Source: Sphingomonas paucimobilis
Lineage (GTDB): Bacteria > Pseudomonadota > Alphaproteobacteria > Sphingomonadales > Sphingomonadaceae
Reading direction: 5' to 3'
Assembly (NCBI GenBank): GCA_945860425.1
Contig: CAMAQU010000102.1
Coordinates: forward strand, 1 to 6,405
Length of the DNA: 6,405 bases
A model generated the notes under the pieces. The model made no database searches and was not told the origin of the DNA. It worked only from the letters and a program-made list of their open reading frames with translations. Below, piece by piece: positions 1 through 6,312 of this stretch (positions within the stretch are counted from its first letter, which is position 1; each line of letters starts with the position of its first letter). The position numbers and the translations under genes are program-made.

Positions 1-131
1 ATCCCGCCAATCCATTCGCGGAATTTTTCGCGCGTGGCGGACTCAGCTTCGCGGCCCATGCCGGCAATCGTGCCGGCCGCGCCATTCACAAGCTTGGAGA
101 GGTCATCGAAGAAGCGGTTTTCGGTCTGCAT
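1..131 (-). CDS. ubiK: UbiK-family ubiquinone biosynthesis accessory factor (BMFP/YqiC-like), N-terminal part
   Basis: Only the first 43 codons are present; the gene runs off the low-coordinate end of the window. The translation starts MQTENRFFDDLSKLVNGAAG and continues through GMGREAES and a REKFREWIGG stretch. This is the amphipathic N-terminal helix of the BMFP (YqiC/UbiK) family, which is followed in full proteins by a C-terminal coiled coil (not visible here). Family members are small (about 80-100 residues), trimerise, associate with membranes, and in E. coli UbiK assists the aerobic ubiquinone synthesis complex together with UbiJ. The start is supported by AAGGA at 139-143, seven bases before the ATG. 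It lies 27 bases downstream of the tspO-like gene in the same direction, so the two are probably co-transcribed. The family call is fairly firm from the N-terminus; the ubiquinone role in this organism is inferred from family knowledge. Confidence 0.85.
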   Translation of the reverse strand, partial: MQTENRFFDDLSKLVNGAAGTIAGMGREAESATREKFREWIGG

Positions 132-158
132 GTCTTTATCCTTAGAGCCAAAGGCCAA

Positions 159-710
159 TCAGCCCCCTATTTGGGGACGCGCAGCGGCGGAGACAAGGGT
201 TTCCGCATTGGGGTTGAGTTGATCAATCTGATAATTCAGGATCGAGGCAAAGCTGAGCCAGACCATATAGGGCAGCAAGAGCCACGCCGCAGCCTTACGA
301 ATGGGCGCAACCGCAAAGCTTGTCGCGATCGTCAGCGCCAAAATCACAAGAATAAGATAAAAGGCGATTGTGACCTGATGCCAAGCAAAGAAGAGCGGAG
401 ACCAGGCCAAATTCAGCACCAACTGGGCCATAAACAGCGTCAGCGCCCTCCCGCGCCCCGGCGCATCCTTCGCGGCCAATATCATGGCGAGCGATACGCC
501 AATCATGATGTACAAAATCGTCCAAACAACACCAAAAACCCAGCCGGGGGGAATGATGTCGGGGCGTTCAATCGCCAGAAACCAGCCATTGTCATAGCCA
601 GAATTGGCAAGCCAGCCAGACACCATGCCAAGACCCACGATGAGCGGCACCATGATGACCGCCCAACCGAGAAAGGATCCAGATGCGGCCTTATGTGTCT
701 TTGCGGTCAT
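159..710 (-). CDS. tspO: TspO/MBR family protein (tryptophan-rich sensory protein)
   Basis: A 183-residue integral membrane protein of the TspO/peripheral benzodiazepine receptor family. Five membrane spans can be placed at about residues 14-32, 56-79, 88-110, 112-134 and 140-160. Family hallmarks are visible: ERPDIIPPGWVFG leading into VVWTILY (49-67), the NLAWSPLFF segment (100-108), and PYMVWLSFASILNY (147-160). Nine tryptophans are present, as the family name implies. Bacterial TspO binds porphyrins and other tetrapyrroles; in Rhodobacter sphaeroides it dampens photosynthesis-gene expression in response to oxygen. The ligand here is unknown. A TTG five codons upstream (723-725) would also open the frame, but a strong AAGGAGG (716-722) lies just before the ATG at 708-710, so that ATG is chosen. 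The last 17 residues or so are a hydrophilic tail beyond the core. The gene lies 85 bases after the receptor gene and 27 before ubiK. Confidence 0.93.
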   Translation of the reverse strand: MTAKTHKAASGSFLGWAVIMVPLIVGLGMVSGWLANSGYDNGWFLAIERPDIIPPGWVFGVVWTILYIMIGVSLAMILAAKDAPGRGRALTLFMAQLVLNLAWSPLFFAWHQVTIAFYLILVILALTIATSFAVAPIRKAAAWLLLPYMVWLSFASILNYQIDQLNPNAETLVSAAARPQIGG

Positions 711-715
711 AATCG

Positions 716-722
716 CCTCCTT
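716..722 (-). promoter_or_regulatory. Shine-Dalgarno site that fixes the tspO start
   Basis: On the minus strand this reads AAGGAGG, a near-perfect anti-16S match, five bases before the ATG at 708-710. It overlaps the codons that would follow the alternative TTG start at 723-725, which argues against that longer form. Confidence 0.8.
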
Positions 723-737
723 CAAAACTATGGCTGG

Positions 738-765
738 AGTTTAGGCCCGCCGAGCCGTGCAGCAA
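738..765 (-). promoter_or_regulatory. weak sigma-70-type promoter candidate for tspO-ubiK
   Basis: On the minus strand TTGCTG (760-765) and TAAACT (738-743) are separated by 16 bases. The -10 matches TATAAT at four of six positions and the -35 matches TTGACA at three of six. Transcription would begin near 731, leaving a leader of about 20 bases that contains the tspO Shine-Dalgarno site. The geometry is sensible but the match is poor, so this is only a candidate. It is the best candidate I see in the 85-base gap (711-795) between the receptor gene and tspO. Confidence 0.25.
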
Positions 766-795
766 GTGCCAATTCCGGCTTGTTCCTGAGGCAGA

Positions 796-2724
796 TCAAA
801 TATCAAAAACGAGCTGGGCCATATAAGTGCGCCCGCTGGAATAGGTGAAGCCCCCGCTGGAGGAGACTTGCCAGCCATAATCATTCAACAAATTGAGCAT
901 CTGAGCGCGAAGAAGCAGAGCATGACCATCCACCTTAAAGCGATAGCGCCCGCCCAAATTGATCGTTTCACGCGGCGGCGCAACCAAGGTGTTAAGGAGA
1001 TTGGCCATGCGGGATGATAAGCTTTCCAGCGCCACATCGATGGATATCGGGCTTGTGCCGCCGGCAAATCGCCAATCAATACTAGCAATGCTGCGGCGAC
1101 GCACAGATCCCACGGGCTGCTTGCCGATCAACCCAGCGGTCACGGCCTCTCCCGAGATAACAGGATCAAGAAAGAGCGAGCCGGCGACCAGGGTGACGCC
1201 CGGCGCAACGGCCCCTGCTAGGGAAAGCTCTAAACCGCGATTATCAAACTGCCCCAACTGACGATAGCGCATAGACGGATCAAGGTTGAAATAGGGCTTG
1301 CTGACGGAAAACAGACCCGCAACCAAAGTGAGTTTTGGCGTCACACCATAGCGCAAGCCGAAATCAATCTGGCGCGTGCGAATGGCGGGCGGCGCTTCGG
1401 AGCGATTGGTGGCAACATCAGGGGCAATCAGGGCCTCTTCCAGCCCCCGGACATAGCCGCCATAAAGCGAGAGATGACGATTCAGACGAACGGAGCCAGC
1501 CGCCGTCACTAAAATGGGATTATCCCGCGTTTCCAAAACAGGCAGCCGCACATCTGCAAAGTCCAATTTTTTCGTATAGCTTGTGTGCGAGACCGAAAGA
1601 TCAACGCTACCTCGATCCAGCCACTTAAAGCCATAAGCCAGCCCCCAGTTCATTTGCTGAACATGGTCCTCATCTTTCACCTGAGGCAGCAACACTGGTT
1701 TTGCTTGGAAATCTGGCGTGATTGCAGAGCTTGGTCCCAGATCAATCCGCTGAACACCGCCAAATAGGCGATCCTTCACCCGCCCCCGGGCGCTGACGAT
1801 GATGCGATGCTCAACCGCACCCATCCGGAAAAGACGGGTAACGCGTCCCTCGCCGGAAAAGCTGCGGGTTTCGCTATCAGGATCATAAATAATTGTTCGG
1901 CTGCTGGCTGAGCCATCAGCCTTAACGCCGCGCAAAAGGTCAGCGAAATTGGTTTCGCTATGCGTGCGGAACTCAAACAAACCCGCCTCAAACAACCATG
2001 GCCCTTTAGCAAGCTTACCGATGCCCCCAAAGGTCGTGCCCATGCCATTACGGTCGGTCCACGATTGGCCAAGAAACTGGCCACGCGGCACATTTGGCAA
2101 GTCTTCGCCGGCAGCCGGGAAGATCGTCACACGCGCCTCATCTCCGCGATTTGTGAACGCACCTGCAAAAACGGTGAACATGGCAGCACCCGTCGGGCGC
2201 CAGACGACGGACCCGCCATAGGAGCGGAACCCGTTGCGACCACCCTCTGGCCGAACCTGCTCCCGAAAGCCAAATCCACCGGCTATGCCAAGCTTTTCAC
2301 CAGCAAGGGGAAGCCTGAGTTCCAAATTACCTGCAACGCCGCCAAAGGGGCCGCGCTCAACCATCCCGCTAAGGATCGACTTTCCCTCATAAAGGGTCAG
2401 GCTATAATCCACGATCCCGGTAGGCGCGGGAAAAGGCACGCCCTGCGCCGAAAGGCCGACACGCACTGTTGATCCTTCAACAATCCGCGCTGGCACGCGT
2501 TCTACATGGTCAAAATAAAGCCCTTCAATGCGCACATTGCCGGCGTCAACGGGGTTAAATCCGCGCACATCTTCTGCATTATACAGGCCAATTTTCTCAC
2601 TGCCGATGGTCTTGCCAAATGCATCTGCGGATTGGGTAACCAGATTTTCGGAGGTGCGTTGCGCCATGGCCATAGCAGGGCACATCAAGGCCACTCCGGC
2701 AAGAAGGCGCAGACAGGCTTTCAT
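796..2724 (-). CDS. TonB-dependent outer-membrane receptor with shortened plug domain
   Basis: A 642-residue outer-membrane beta-barrel protein. Residues 1-21 form a signal peptide ending AMAMA, with cleavage likely before Q22. A reduced plug follows (about 22-115): RGF (54-56), NVRIEGLYFD (63-72) and STVRVG...PAPTGIVDYSL match the RGF, ligand-loop and VxVxxGP...GGVV portions of ordinary plugs, but the usual roughly 50 residues before RGF are cut to about 30. ENLVTQ (26-31) may be a degenerate TonB box. The rest is barrel: repeated amphipathic strands, TRQIDFGLRYG (450-460), NRGLELSLAG (495-504), an MLNLLNDYGW motif (609-618) and a final strand with hydrophobic residues at -1, -3, -5, -7 and -9, ending FDI rather than Phe. 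Short-plug receptors of this style seem common in sphingomonads; the substrate, perhaps a siderophore or other metal chelate, is unknown. It follows tlyA by 18 bases, with a G-rich but badly spaced ribosome site (2727-2732), suggesting co-transcription and perhaps translational coupling. Confidence 0.87.
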   Translation of the reverse strand: MKACLRLLAGVALMCPAMAMAQRTSENLVTQSADAFGKTIGSEKIGLYNAEDVRGFNPVDAGNVRIEGLYFDHVERVPARIVEGSTVRVGLSAQGVPFPAPTGIVDYSLTLYEGKSILSGMVERGPFGGVAGNLELRLPLAGEKLGIAGGFGFREQVRPEGGRNGFRSYGGSVVWRPTGAAMFTVFAGAFTNRGDEARVTIFPAAGEDLPNVPRGQFLGQSWTDRNGMGTTFGGIGKLAKGPWLFEAGLFEFRTHSETNFADLLRGVKADGSASSRTIIYDPDSETRSFSGEGRVTRLFRMGAVEHRIIVSARGRVKDRLFGGVQRIDLGPSSAITPDFQAKPVLLPQVKDEDHVQQMNWGLAYGFKWLDRGSVDLSVSHTSYTKKLDFADVRLPVLETRDNPILVTAAGSVRLNRHLSLYGGYVRGLEEALIAPDVATNRSEAPPAIRTRQIDFGLRYGVTPKLTLVAGLFSVSKPYFNLDPSMRYRQLGQFDNRGLELSLAGAVAPGVTLVAGSLFLDPVISGEAVTAGLIGKQPVGSVRRRSIASIDWRFAGGTSPISIDVALESLSSRMANLLNTLVAPPRETINLGGRYRFKVDGHALLLRAQMLNLLNDYGWQVSSSGGFTYSSGRTYMAQLVFDI

Positions 2725-2742
2725 AATCCCCCAATTGACCGT

Positions 2743-3480
2743 TCAGGCGGGCTTTCGCGCGGCGATCAGAAATTCAATATTGCCTTCAGGCCCTTTGATC
2801 GGGCTTTCGGTTATGCCTTCTACGAGCCAACCAAGCTCGGTCAACCAGCTTTTCGCCTCCACACAGACCCTGTCATGCACGGCTGGGTCAAGGATGACCC
2901 CCCCTTTGGGGACCTCATCGCGACGGGCCTCAAATTGCGGCTTGATCAGCGCGACCAGGCCCGCGCCCGGCTTTGCAAAGGACAAGGGGCGCTCCAGAAC
3001 TTTTGCAAGGCTGATGAAGCTTGCGTCACACACGATGAGATCAACGGCTTCCGGGATATGCACGTTCGTGAGGAGCCGGGCACTGGTGCGTTCCTGCACA
3101 ATAACCCGCTCATCCTGCCTCAACTTCCAAGCGAGCTGGTTTGTGCCGCTATCCACGGCGAACACTTTGGCGGCGCCCCGCGTCAACAACACATCGGTGA
3201 AGCCGCCCGTCGAAGACCCAACATCAATGGCAATCTGCCCCGCAACATCCCATCTGAAATGCGTCAGCGCATGGTCGAGCTTAATTCCGCCGCGGGATAC
3301 CCAAGGATGATCCCGGCCCCGCACGGTGAGTTGCACGTCCTCAGAAATTGGCTGGCCTGCCTTTTCAACCTTTCGGTCGCCTGCATAGACCGACCCGGCG
3401 AGGATCAAGGCTTGGGCGCGCGCGCAGCTGTCTGCTAGGCCGCGATCGACCAGCATTTGATCCGCACGCTGTTTCGCCAT
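2743..3480 (-). CDS. tlyA: TlyA-family rRNA (cytidine-2'-O)-methyltransferase
   Basis: A 245-residue cytoplasmic RNA methyltransferase. Residues 3-60 form an S4 RNA-binding domain (RADQMLVDRGLADSCARAQALILAG). Residues 61-245 form an FtsJ/RrmJ-type Rossmann domain with the SAM-binding motif DVGSSTGGFTD at 86-96. The K-D-K-E catalytic tetrad is intact: K67 (RGGIKLDHAL), D152 (CDASFISL), K180 (LIKPQFE) and E236 (NIEFLIA), each two residues before its counterpart in the 268-residue Mycobacterium tuberculosis TlyA. TlyA methylates C1920 of 23S rRNA, and the longer type II form also C1409 of 16S rRNA. The short length here suggests type I (23S only); that is inference. Loss of TlyA causes capreomycin resistance in sensitive species. 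The old hemolysin name does not describe the biochemical role. The start lies six bases after the dxs stop with no clear Shine-Dalgarno sequence, so coupled translation is likely. The dxs-tlyA pairing is common in alphaproteobacteria. Confidence 0.95.
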   Translation of the reverse strand: MAKQRADQMLVDRGLADSCARAQALILAGSVYAGDRKVEKAGQPISEDVQLTVRGRDHPWVSRGGIKLDHALTHFRWDVAGQIAIDVGSSTGGFTDVLLTRGAAKVFAVDSGTNQLAWKLRQDERVIVQERTSARLLTNVHIPEAVDLIVCDASFISLAKVLERPLSFAKPGAGLVALIKPQFEARRDEVPKGGVILDPAVHDRVCVEAKSWLTELGWLVEGITESPIKGPEGNIEFLIAARKPA

Positions 3481-3486
3481 CTTGGC

Positions 3487-5412
3487 TCAGGCGCGCTTTT
3501 CAGACTGGGCCACCGCCGAATTAATCCGCAAAGCCTTGAGCGCCGCTTCGACAATGTGCGGCGCGTTTAGCCCCGCATCATCATATTGTTTTTGCGGGCT
3601 ATCCTGATCTTGAAACACATCAGGCAGGCGCAGCGTCCGCAATTTCAGACCCGCGTCGATCAAGCCCTCATCACTCGCCATCGTGAGGACATGCGCGCCG
3701 AAGCCGCCAATGGCCCCCTCCTCAACCGTCACCGCAACCTCATGCGTGGTCAGCAACGTCCGGATCAAGTCAGTATCCAGCGGCTTGGCAAAGCGCAGAT
3801 CAGCAACCGTTGTGCTCAGGCCCCGCGCCTCAAGCTGCTCTGCCGCCTTCAACGCTTCTTCCAAGCGCGTGCCAAGCGAGAGGATGGCGACTTTCTTACC
3901 CTGACGAACAATCCGGCCCTTCCCAATGGGAAGCTGCTCTGGCGTTTCGGGCAAGGCAATCCCTGTTCCATTGCCACGCGGATAGCGCACAGCAATCGGC
4001 CCGCTATCATGCAGCGCGGCTGTGTAGGTCATATGCACCAGCTCGGCCTCATCAGACGGCGCCATCACCACCATGTTGGGCAAGGTCGCCAGATAGGTGA
4101 TATCAAATGACCCTGCATGGGTGGATCCATCGGCACCGACCAGGCCCGCCCGATCAATCGCAAAGCGAACTGGCAAATTCTGGATCGCCACATCATGCAC
4201 GACCTGATCATAGGCCCGCTGCAAGAAAGTGGAGTAAATCGCACAAAAGGGGCGCATTCCTTGCGCGGCAAGTCCTGCGGCGAAGGTCACGGCGTGCTGT
4301 TCAGCAATGCCCACATCAAAGGCCCGATCTGGGTGGGCGCTGGCGAATTTATCCACCCCCGTGCCCGACGGCATAGCCGCTGTAATTGCGCAAATTCGAG
4401 GATCGGTATCGGCAATTTTTGCAAGCGTTTCGCCAAAAACATTTTGGTAGGAGGGCGGCCCCGGCGGAGCTTTGACCTGAGCGCCTGTCACTACATCGAA
4501 TTTTTGAACGCCATGATATTTATCGGCGGCAGCTTCTGCGGGCGCATAGCCATGGCCCTTTTTGGTCACGACGTGGATCAGGCACGGCCCTTCGGCGGCA
4601 TCGCGCACATTTTCCAGCACGGGGATCAGGTGGTCGAGATTATGGCCATCAATGGGGCCGACATAATAAAAGCCCAGTTCCTCAAACAAGGTGCCGCCCA
4701 TGGCCATGCCACGGGCAAATTCATCGGTCTTGCGCGCGGCAATATGCAAGGGCGCTGGGAGGCGGCGTGAAATCTTCTTCGCCAATTCGCGCAGGTTCAA
4801 GAATGGTTGTGACGAGACAAGCCGCGCCAAATAAGCAGACAGCCCGCCAACTGGGGGGGCAATCGACATGTCATTATCATTGAGAATAACGATGAGGCGA
4901 TTGCCCGCATCGGCCGCATTATTCATTGCCTCATAGGCCATGCCCGCCGACATCGCGCCATCGCCAATGACGGCAATCGCCCTGCCCGGCGCATTCTTCA
5001 TCTTATTGGCAATGGCAAAGCCAATGGCCGCAGAAATCGATGTTGAGCTATGCGCTGCACCAAAAGGATCATAGTCGCTCTCAGCGCGCTTCGTGAAACC
5101 GGATAGTCCCCCAGTTTGCCGAAGGGTGCGAATGCGATCACGCCGCCCGGTGAGGATTTTATGCGGATAGCATTGGTGCCCAACGTCCCAGATGAGCTTG
5201 TCATCAGGCGTGTTGAAGACGTAGTGAATGGCCGTTGTCAGTTCTACAACGCCAAGGCCGGCGCCAAGATGGCCGCCCGTCACGGACACGGCAGACACGG
5301 TTTCCGCGCGGAGTTCATCCGCAAACTGACGAAGCTGGTCAGGGCGCAAACTGCGCAAATCGGCAGGAATGGTTACCGTATCGAGCAACGGTGTCGAAGG
5401 GCGATCAGTCAT
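3487..5412 (-). CDS. dxs: 1-deoxy-D-xylulose-5-phosphate synthase
   Basis: A full-length 641-residue Dxs. It condenses pyruvate with glyceraldehyde 3-phosphate, using thiamine diphosphate and Mg2+, to make 1-deoxy-D-xylulose 5-phosphate. This is the entry step of the MEP pathway to IPP/DMAPP and also feeds thiamine and pyridoxal synthesis. Visible motifs: GGHLG with H48, AHSSTSISAA (119-128), the cofactor signature GDGAMSAG (150-157) with N178-N180 about 28 residues on, VGIAEQHAV (368-375) with the catalytic glutamate E371, TFLQRAYDQ (395-403), DRAGLVGADGSTHAG (420-434) with H432, and RYPRG (476-480). All expected catalytic positions are present. The ATG at 5410-5412 is the first possible ATG/GTG/TTG/CTG after the preceding gene's in-frame TAA, and the homologous core starts within 10 residues, so the start is secure although no Shine-Dalgarno sequence precedes it. 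The upstream neighbours are a two-component system rather than the xseB-ispA genes often found before dxs in this class. Confidence 0.98.
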   Translation of the reverse strand: MTDRPSTPLLDTVTIPADLRSLRPDQLRQFADELRAETVSAVSVTGGHLGAGLGVVELTTAIHYVFNTPDDKLIWDVGHQCYPHKILTGRRDRIRTLRQTGGLSGFTKRAESDYDPFGAAHSSTSISAAIGFAIANKMKNAPGRAIAVIGDGAMSAGMAYEAMNNAADAGNRLIVILNDNDMSIAPPVGGLSAYLARLVSSQPFLNLRELAKKISRRLPAPLHIAARKTDEFARGMAMGGTLFEELGFYYVGPIDGHNLDHLIPVLENVRDAAEGPCLIHVVTKKGHGYAPAEAAADKYHGVQKFDVVTGAQVKAPPGPPSYQNVFGETLAKIADTDPRICAITAAMPSGTGVDKFASAHPDRAFDVGIAEQHAVTFAAGLAAQGMRPFCAIYSTFLQRAYDQVVHDVAIQNLPVRFAIDRAGLVGADGSTHAGSFDITYLATLPNMVVMAPSDEAELVHMTYTAALHDSGPIAVRYPRGNGTGIALPETPEQLPIGKGRIVRQGKKVAILSLGTRLEEALKAAEQLEARGLSTTVADLRFAKPLDTDLIRTLLTTHEVAVTVEEGAIGGFGAHVLTMASDEGLIDAGLKLRTLRLPDVFQDQDSPQKQYDDAGLNAPHIVEAALKALRINSAVAQSEKRA

Positions 5413-5511
5413 GACAGGGGTTGTAGCCGAGCAAATAGCGTCTGTCGAACATCTGCGTGGCTTTATGGACCTTTTAACGGGGACAGCTTTTGAACGTTGA
5501 AATGTCTGGGT
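5413..5511 (-). other. 99-base spacer between the response-regulator gene and dxs
   Basis: This is the longest intergenic stretch in the window and the only place inside it where dxs could have its own promoter. I see no convincing sigma-70 promoter: the best pair on the minus strand, TTCAAC and GTTAAA with a 17-base gap, matches at only three of six positions each. There is no G+C hairpin with a T tract to end the upstream transcript. No AG-rich ribosome site lies in the 20 bases before the dxs ATG. The dxs frame is open from the regulator's TAA stop (5512-5514) straight through to the ATG. An imperfect tandem repeat occupies 5467-5498. Confidence 0.6.
5467..5498. repeat. imperfect tandem repeat upstream of dxs, possible regulator site
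   Basis: On the plus strand two abutting units are seen: GGACCTTTTAACGG (5467-5480) and GGACAGCTTTTGAACGTT (5481-5498). They share GGAC, a C followed by TTTT, and AACG, with the second unit longer by small insertions. On the minus strand the units carry AACGTTCAA and CCCGTTAAA, which resemble the loose LytTR half-site pattern centred on GTT. However, the GTT cores are 17 bases apart, whereas classical LytTR sites are about 21-22 apart. The position, directly after a LytTR regulator gene and before dxs, makes a binding site plausible but unproven. Confidence 0.4.
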
Positions 5512-6312
5512 TTAGTGAACGAAGCGCGCCACCACATCACGGTAGCTGCGGCTCACCTTCACCTGCGCGCCGGACTCAAGAACAAGGAAACATTCCCCAT
5601 TGGTGTGCGGCTTCACTTGTTTAACCAGATCCAGATTGACAATTGTTGAGCGATGCACACGCTGAAATCTGCGGGGATCAAGGCGCTTTTCCATGTCTTT
5701 CATTGTCTGGCGCAGGATCAACGTCTCTCCGCCTGTATAGATGCACATATAGTCACCGGCGGCATCAATGCGTTCAATCGTGTCGACATCAACGCGGAAA
5801 ATCTGCCCCTGATCCTTGATATTTATCAGCTTTTCAAAGCGATTGGCGGCGGGGGCATCTTCGCCATCAACAATTTCTTCATGAACATCGGGTGCATGTT
5901 CGGCGAGCGCCTCTTTCAGCCGCCCGGCCTCTTCCACGCCCTTTTTCTCGGCCAGTCGTTGGCGAACTCGCTCCAACGTCGCGGCCAACCGATCCTCTTC
6001 CACGGGTTTCATCAGATAATCCGTCGCCTGCGCCTCAAATGCACGGATGGCATGGTCTGAATAGGCGGTCACAAAGACAAAAAGGGGCGGCTCCAACTCG
6101 GCAAGGCCGGACACAACGGAAAACCCGTCAAATCCAGGCATCTGAATATCCAGAAAGACCAGATCGGGCTTGTGCGTCTTAATCGCGCGAATGGCCTCTC
6201 GGCCATTGCTGCACGTTTCAATGATCTCAACATCAGGATGCGCTTCAAGCCTCAAGACAAGGCCCTGAATAGCAAGGGTTTCATCATCGACGAGAATGGT
6301 TCGGATGGTCAT
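5512..6312 (-). CDS. LytTR-family two-component response regulator
   Basis: A 266-residue cytoplasmic transcription factor. The receiver domain (about 3-120) has the acidic pocket D9-D10-E11, phospho-acceptor D55 in LVFLDIQMPG, T82 in FVTAYSD, and K102 in YLMKPVEEDRL, so it should be phosphorylatable. Residues 121-158 are a charged, Glu/Ala-rich linker. The LytTR DNA-binding domain spans about 160-266, with the IERIDAAGDYMCIYTGG segment and the conserved FQRVHRSTIVNLD motif (216-228). LytTR regulators usually act by binding direct repeats upstream of target promoters. GGAGGA at 6316-6321 supports the chosen ATG. The start codon overlaps the stop of the upstream histidine-kinase gene by four bases (ATGA), the usual arrangement of a cognate pair. 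The target genes are unknown; dxs 99 bases downstream, or self-regulation, are possibilities only. It resembles the AlgR/LytR/YehT class, but no specific name can be assigned. Confidence 0.95.
   Translation of the reverse strand: MTIRTILVDDETLAIQGLVLRLEAHPDVEIIETCSNGREAIRAIKTHKPDLVFLDIQMPGFDGFSVVSGLAELEPPLFVFVTAYSDHAIRAFEAQATDYLMKPVEEDRLAATLERVRQRLAEKKGVEEAGRLKEALAEHAPDVHEEIVDGEDAPAANRFEKLINIKDQGQIFRVDVDTIERIDAAGDYMCIYTGGETLILRQTMKDMEKRLDPRRFQRVHRSTIVNLDLVKQVKPHTNGECFLVLESGAQVKVSRSYRDVVARFVH

Noticed and set aside
723..725. TTG as the tspO start, giving a protein five residues longer
   Set aside because: The Shine-Dalgarno site AAGGAGG overlaps those codons and is placed correctly for the ATG at 708-710.
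759..774. Possible sigma-54 promoter (TTGGCAC-TTGCT-GCAC on the minus strand) before tspO
   Set aside because: The TGGCAC half is good, but the -12 element reads GCAC instead of TTGC at the required spacing.
753..780. Inverted repeat AGCCG/CGGCT as a terminator after the receptor gene
   Set aside because: The arms are only five base pairs with an 18-base loop, and no T tract follows on the minus strand. It also overlaps the candidate tspO promoter.
711..795. Possible EcfG stress promoter (GGAAC on the minus strand) before tspO
   Set aside because: GGAAC is present near the receptor stop, but no CGTT lies 16-17 bases downstream.
171..848. Long plus-strand open frame of 225 codons across the tspO region
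   Set aside because: It is antisense to a clear TspO gene, has an arginine/histidine/asparagine-rich composition typical of shadow translation, no recognisable domain and no ribosome site.
796..2724. Receptor gene as a truncated pseudogene because of its short plug
   Set aside because: It has an intact signal peptide, an uninterrupted frame, conserved plug motifs and a complete terminal strand, so it looks functional.
2506..3438. Plus-strand open frames of 310 and 260 codons opposite tlyA
   Set aside because: Both lie antisense to an intact TlyA gene with all catalytic residues. Their translations show no domain, and their length is explained by codon-bias shadowing in GC-rich DNA.
4117..4770. 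Plus-strand open frame of 217 codons inside dxs
   Set aside because: Antisense to the conserved catalytic core of dxs; no family resemblance and no independent start signals.
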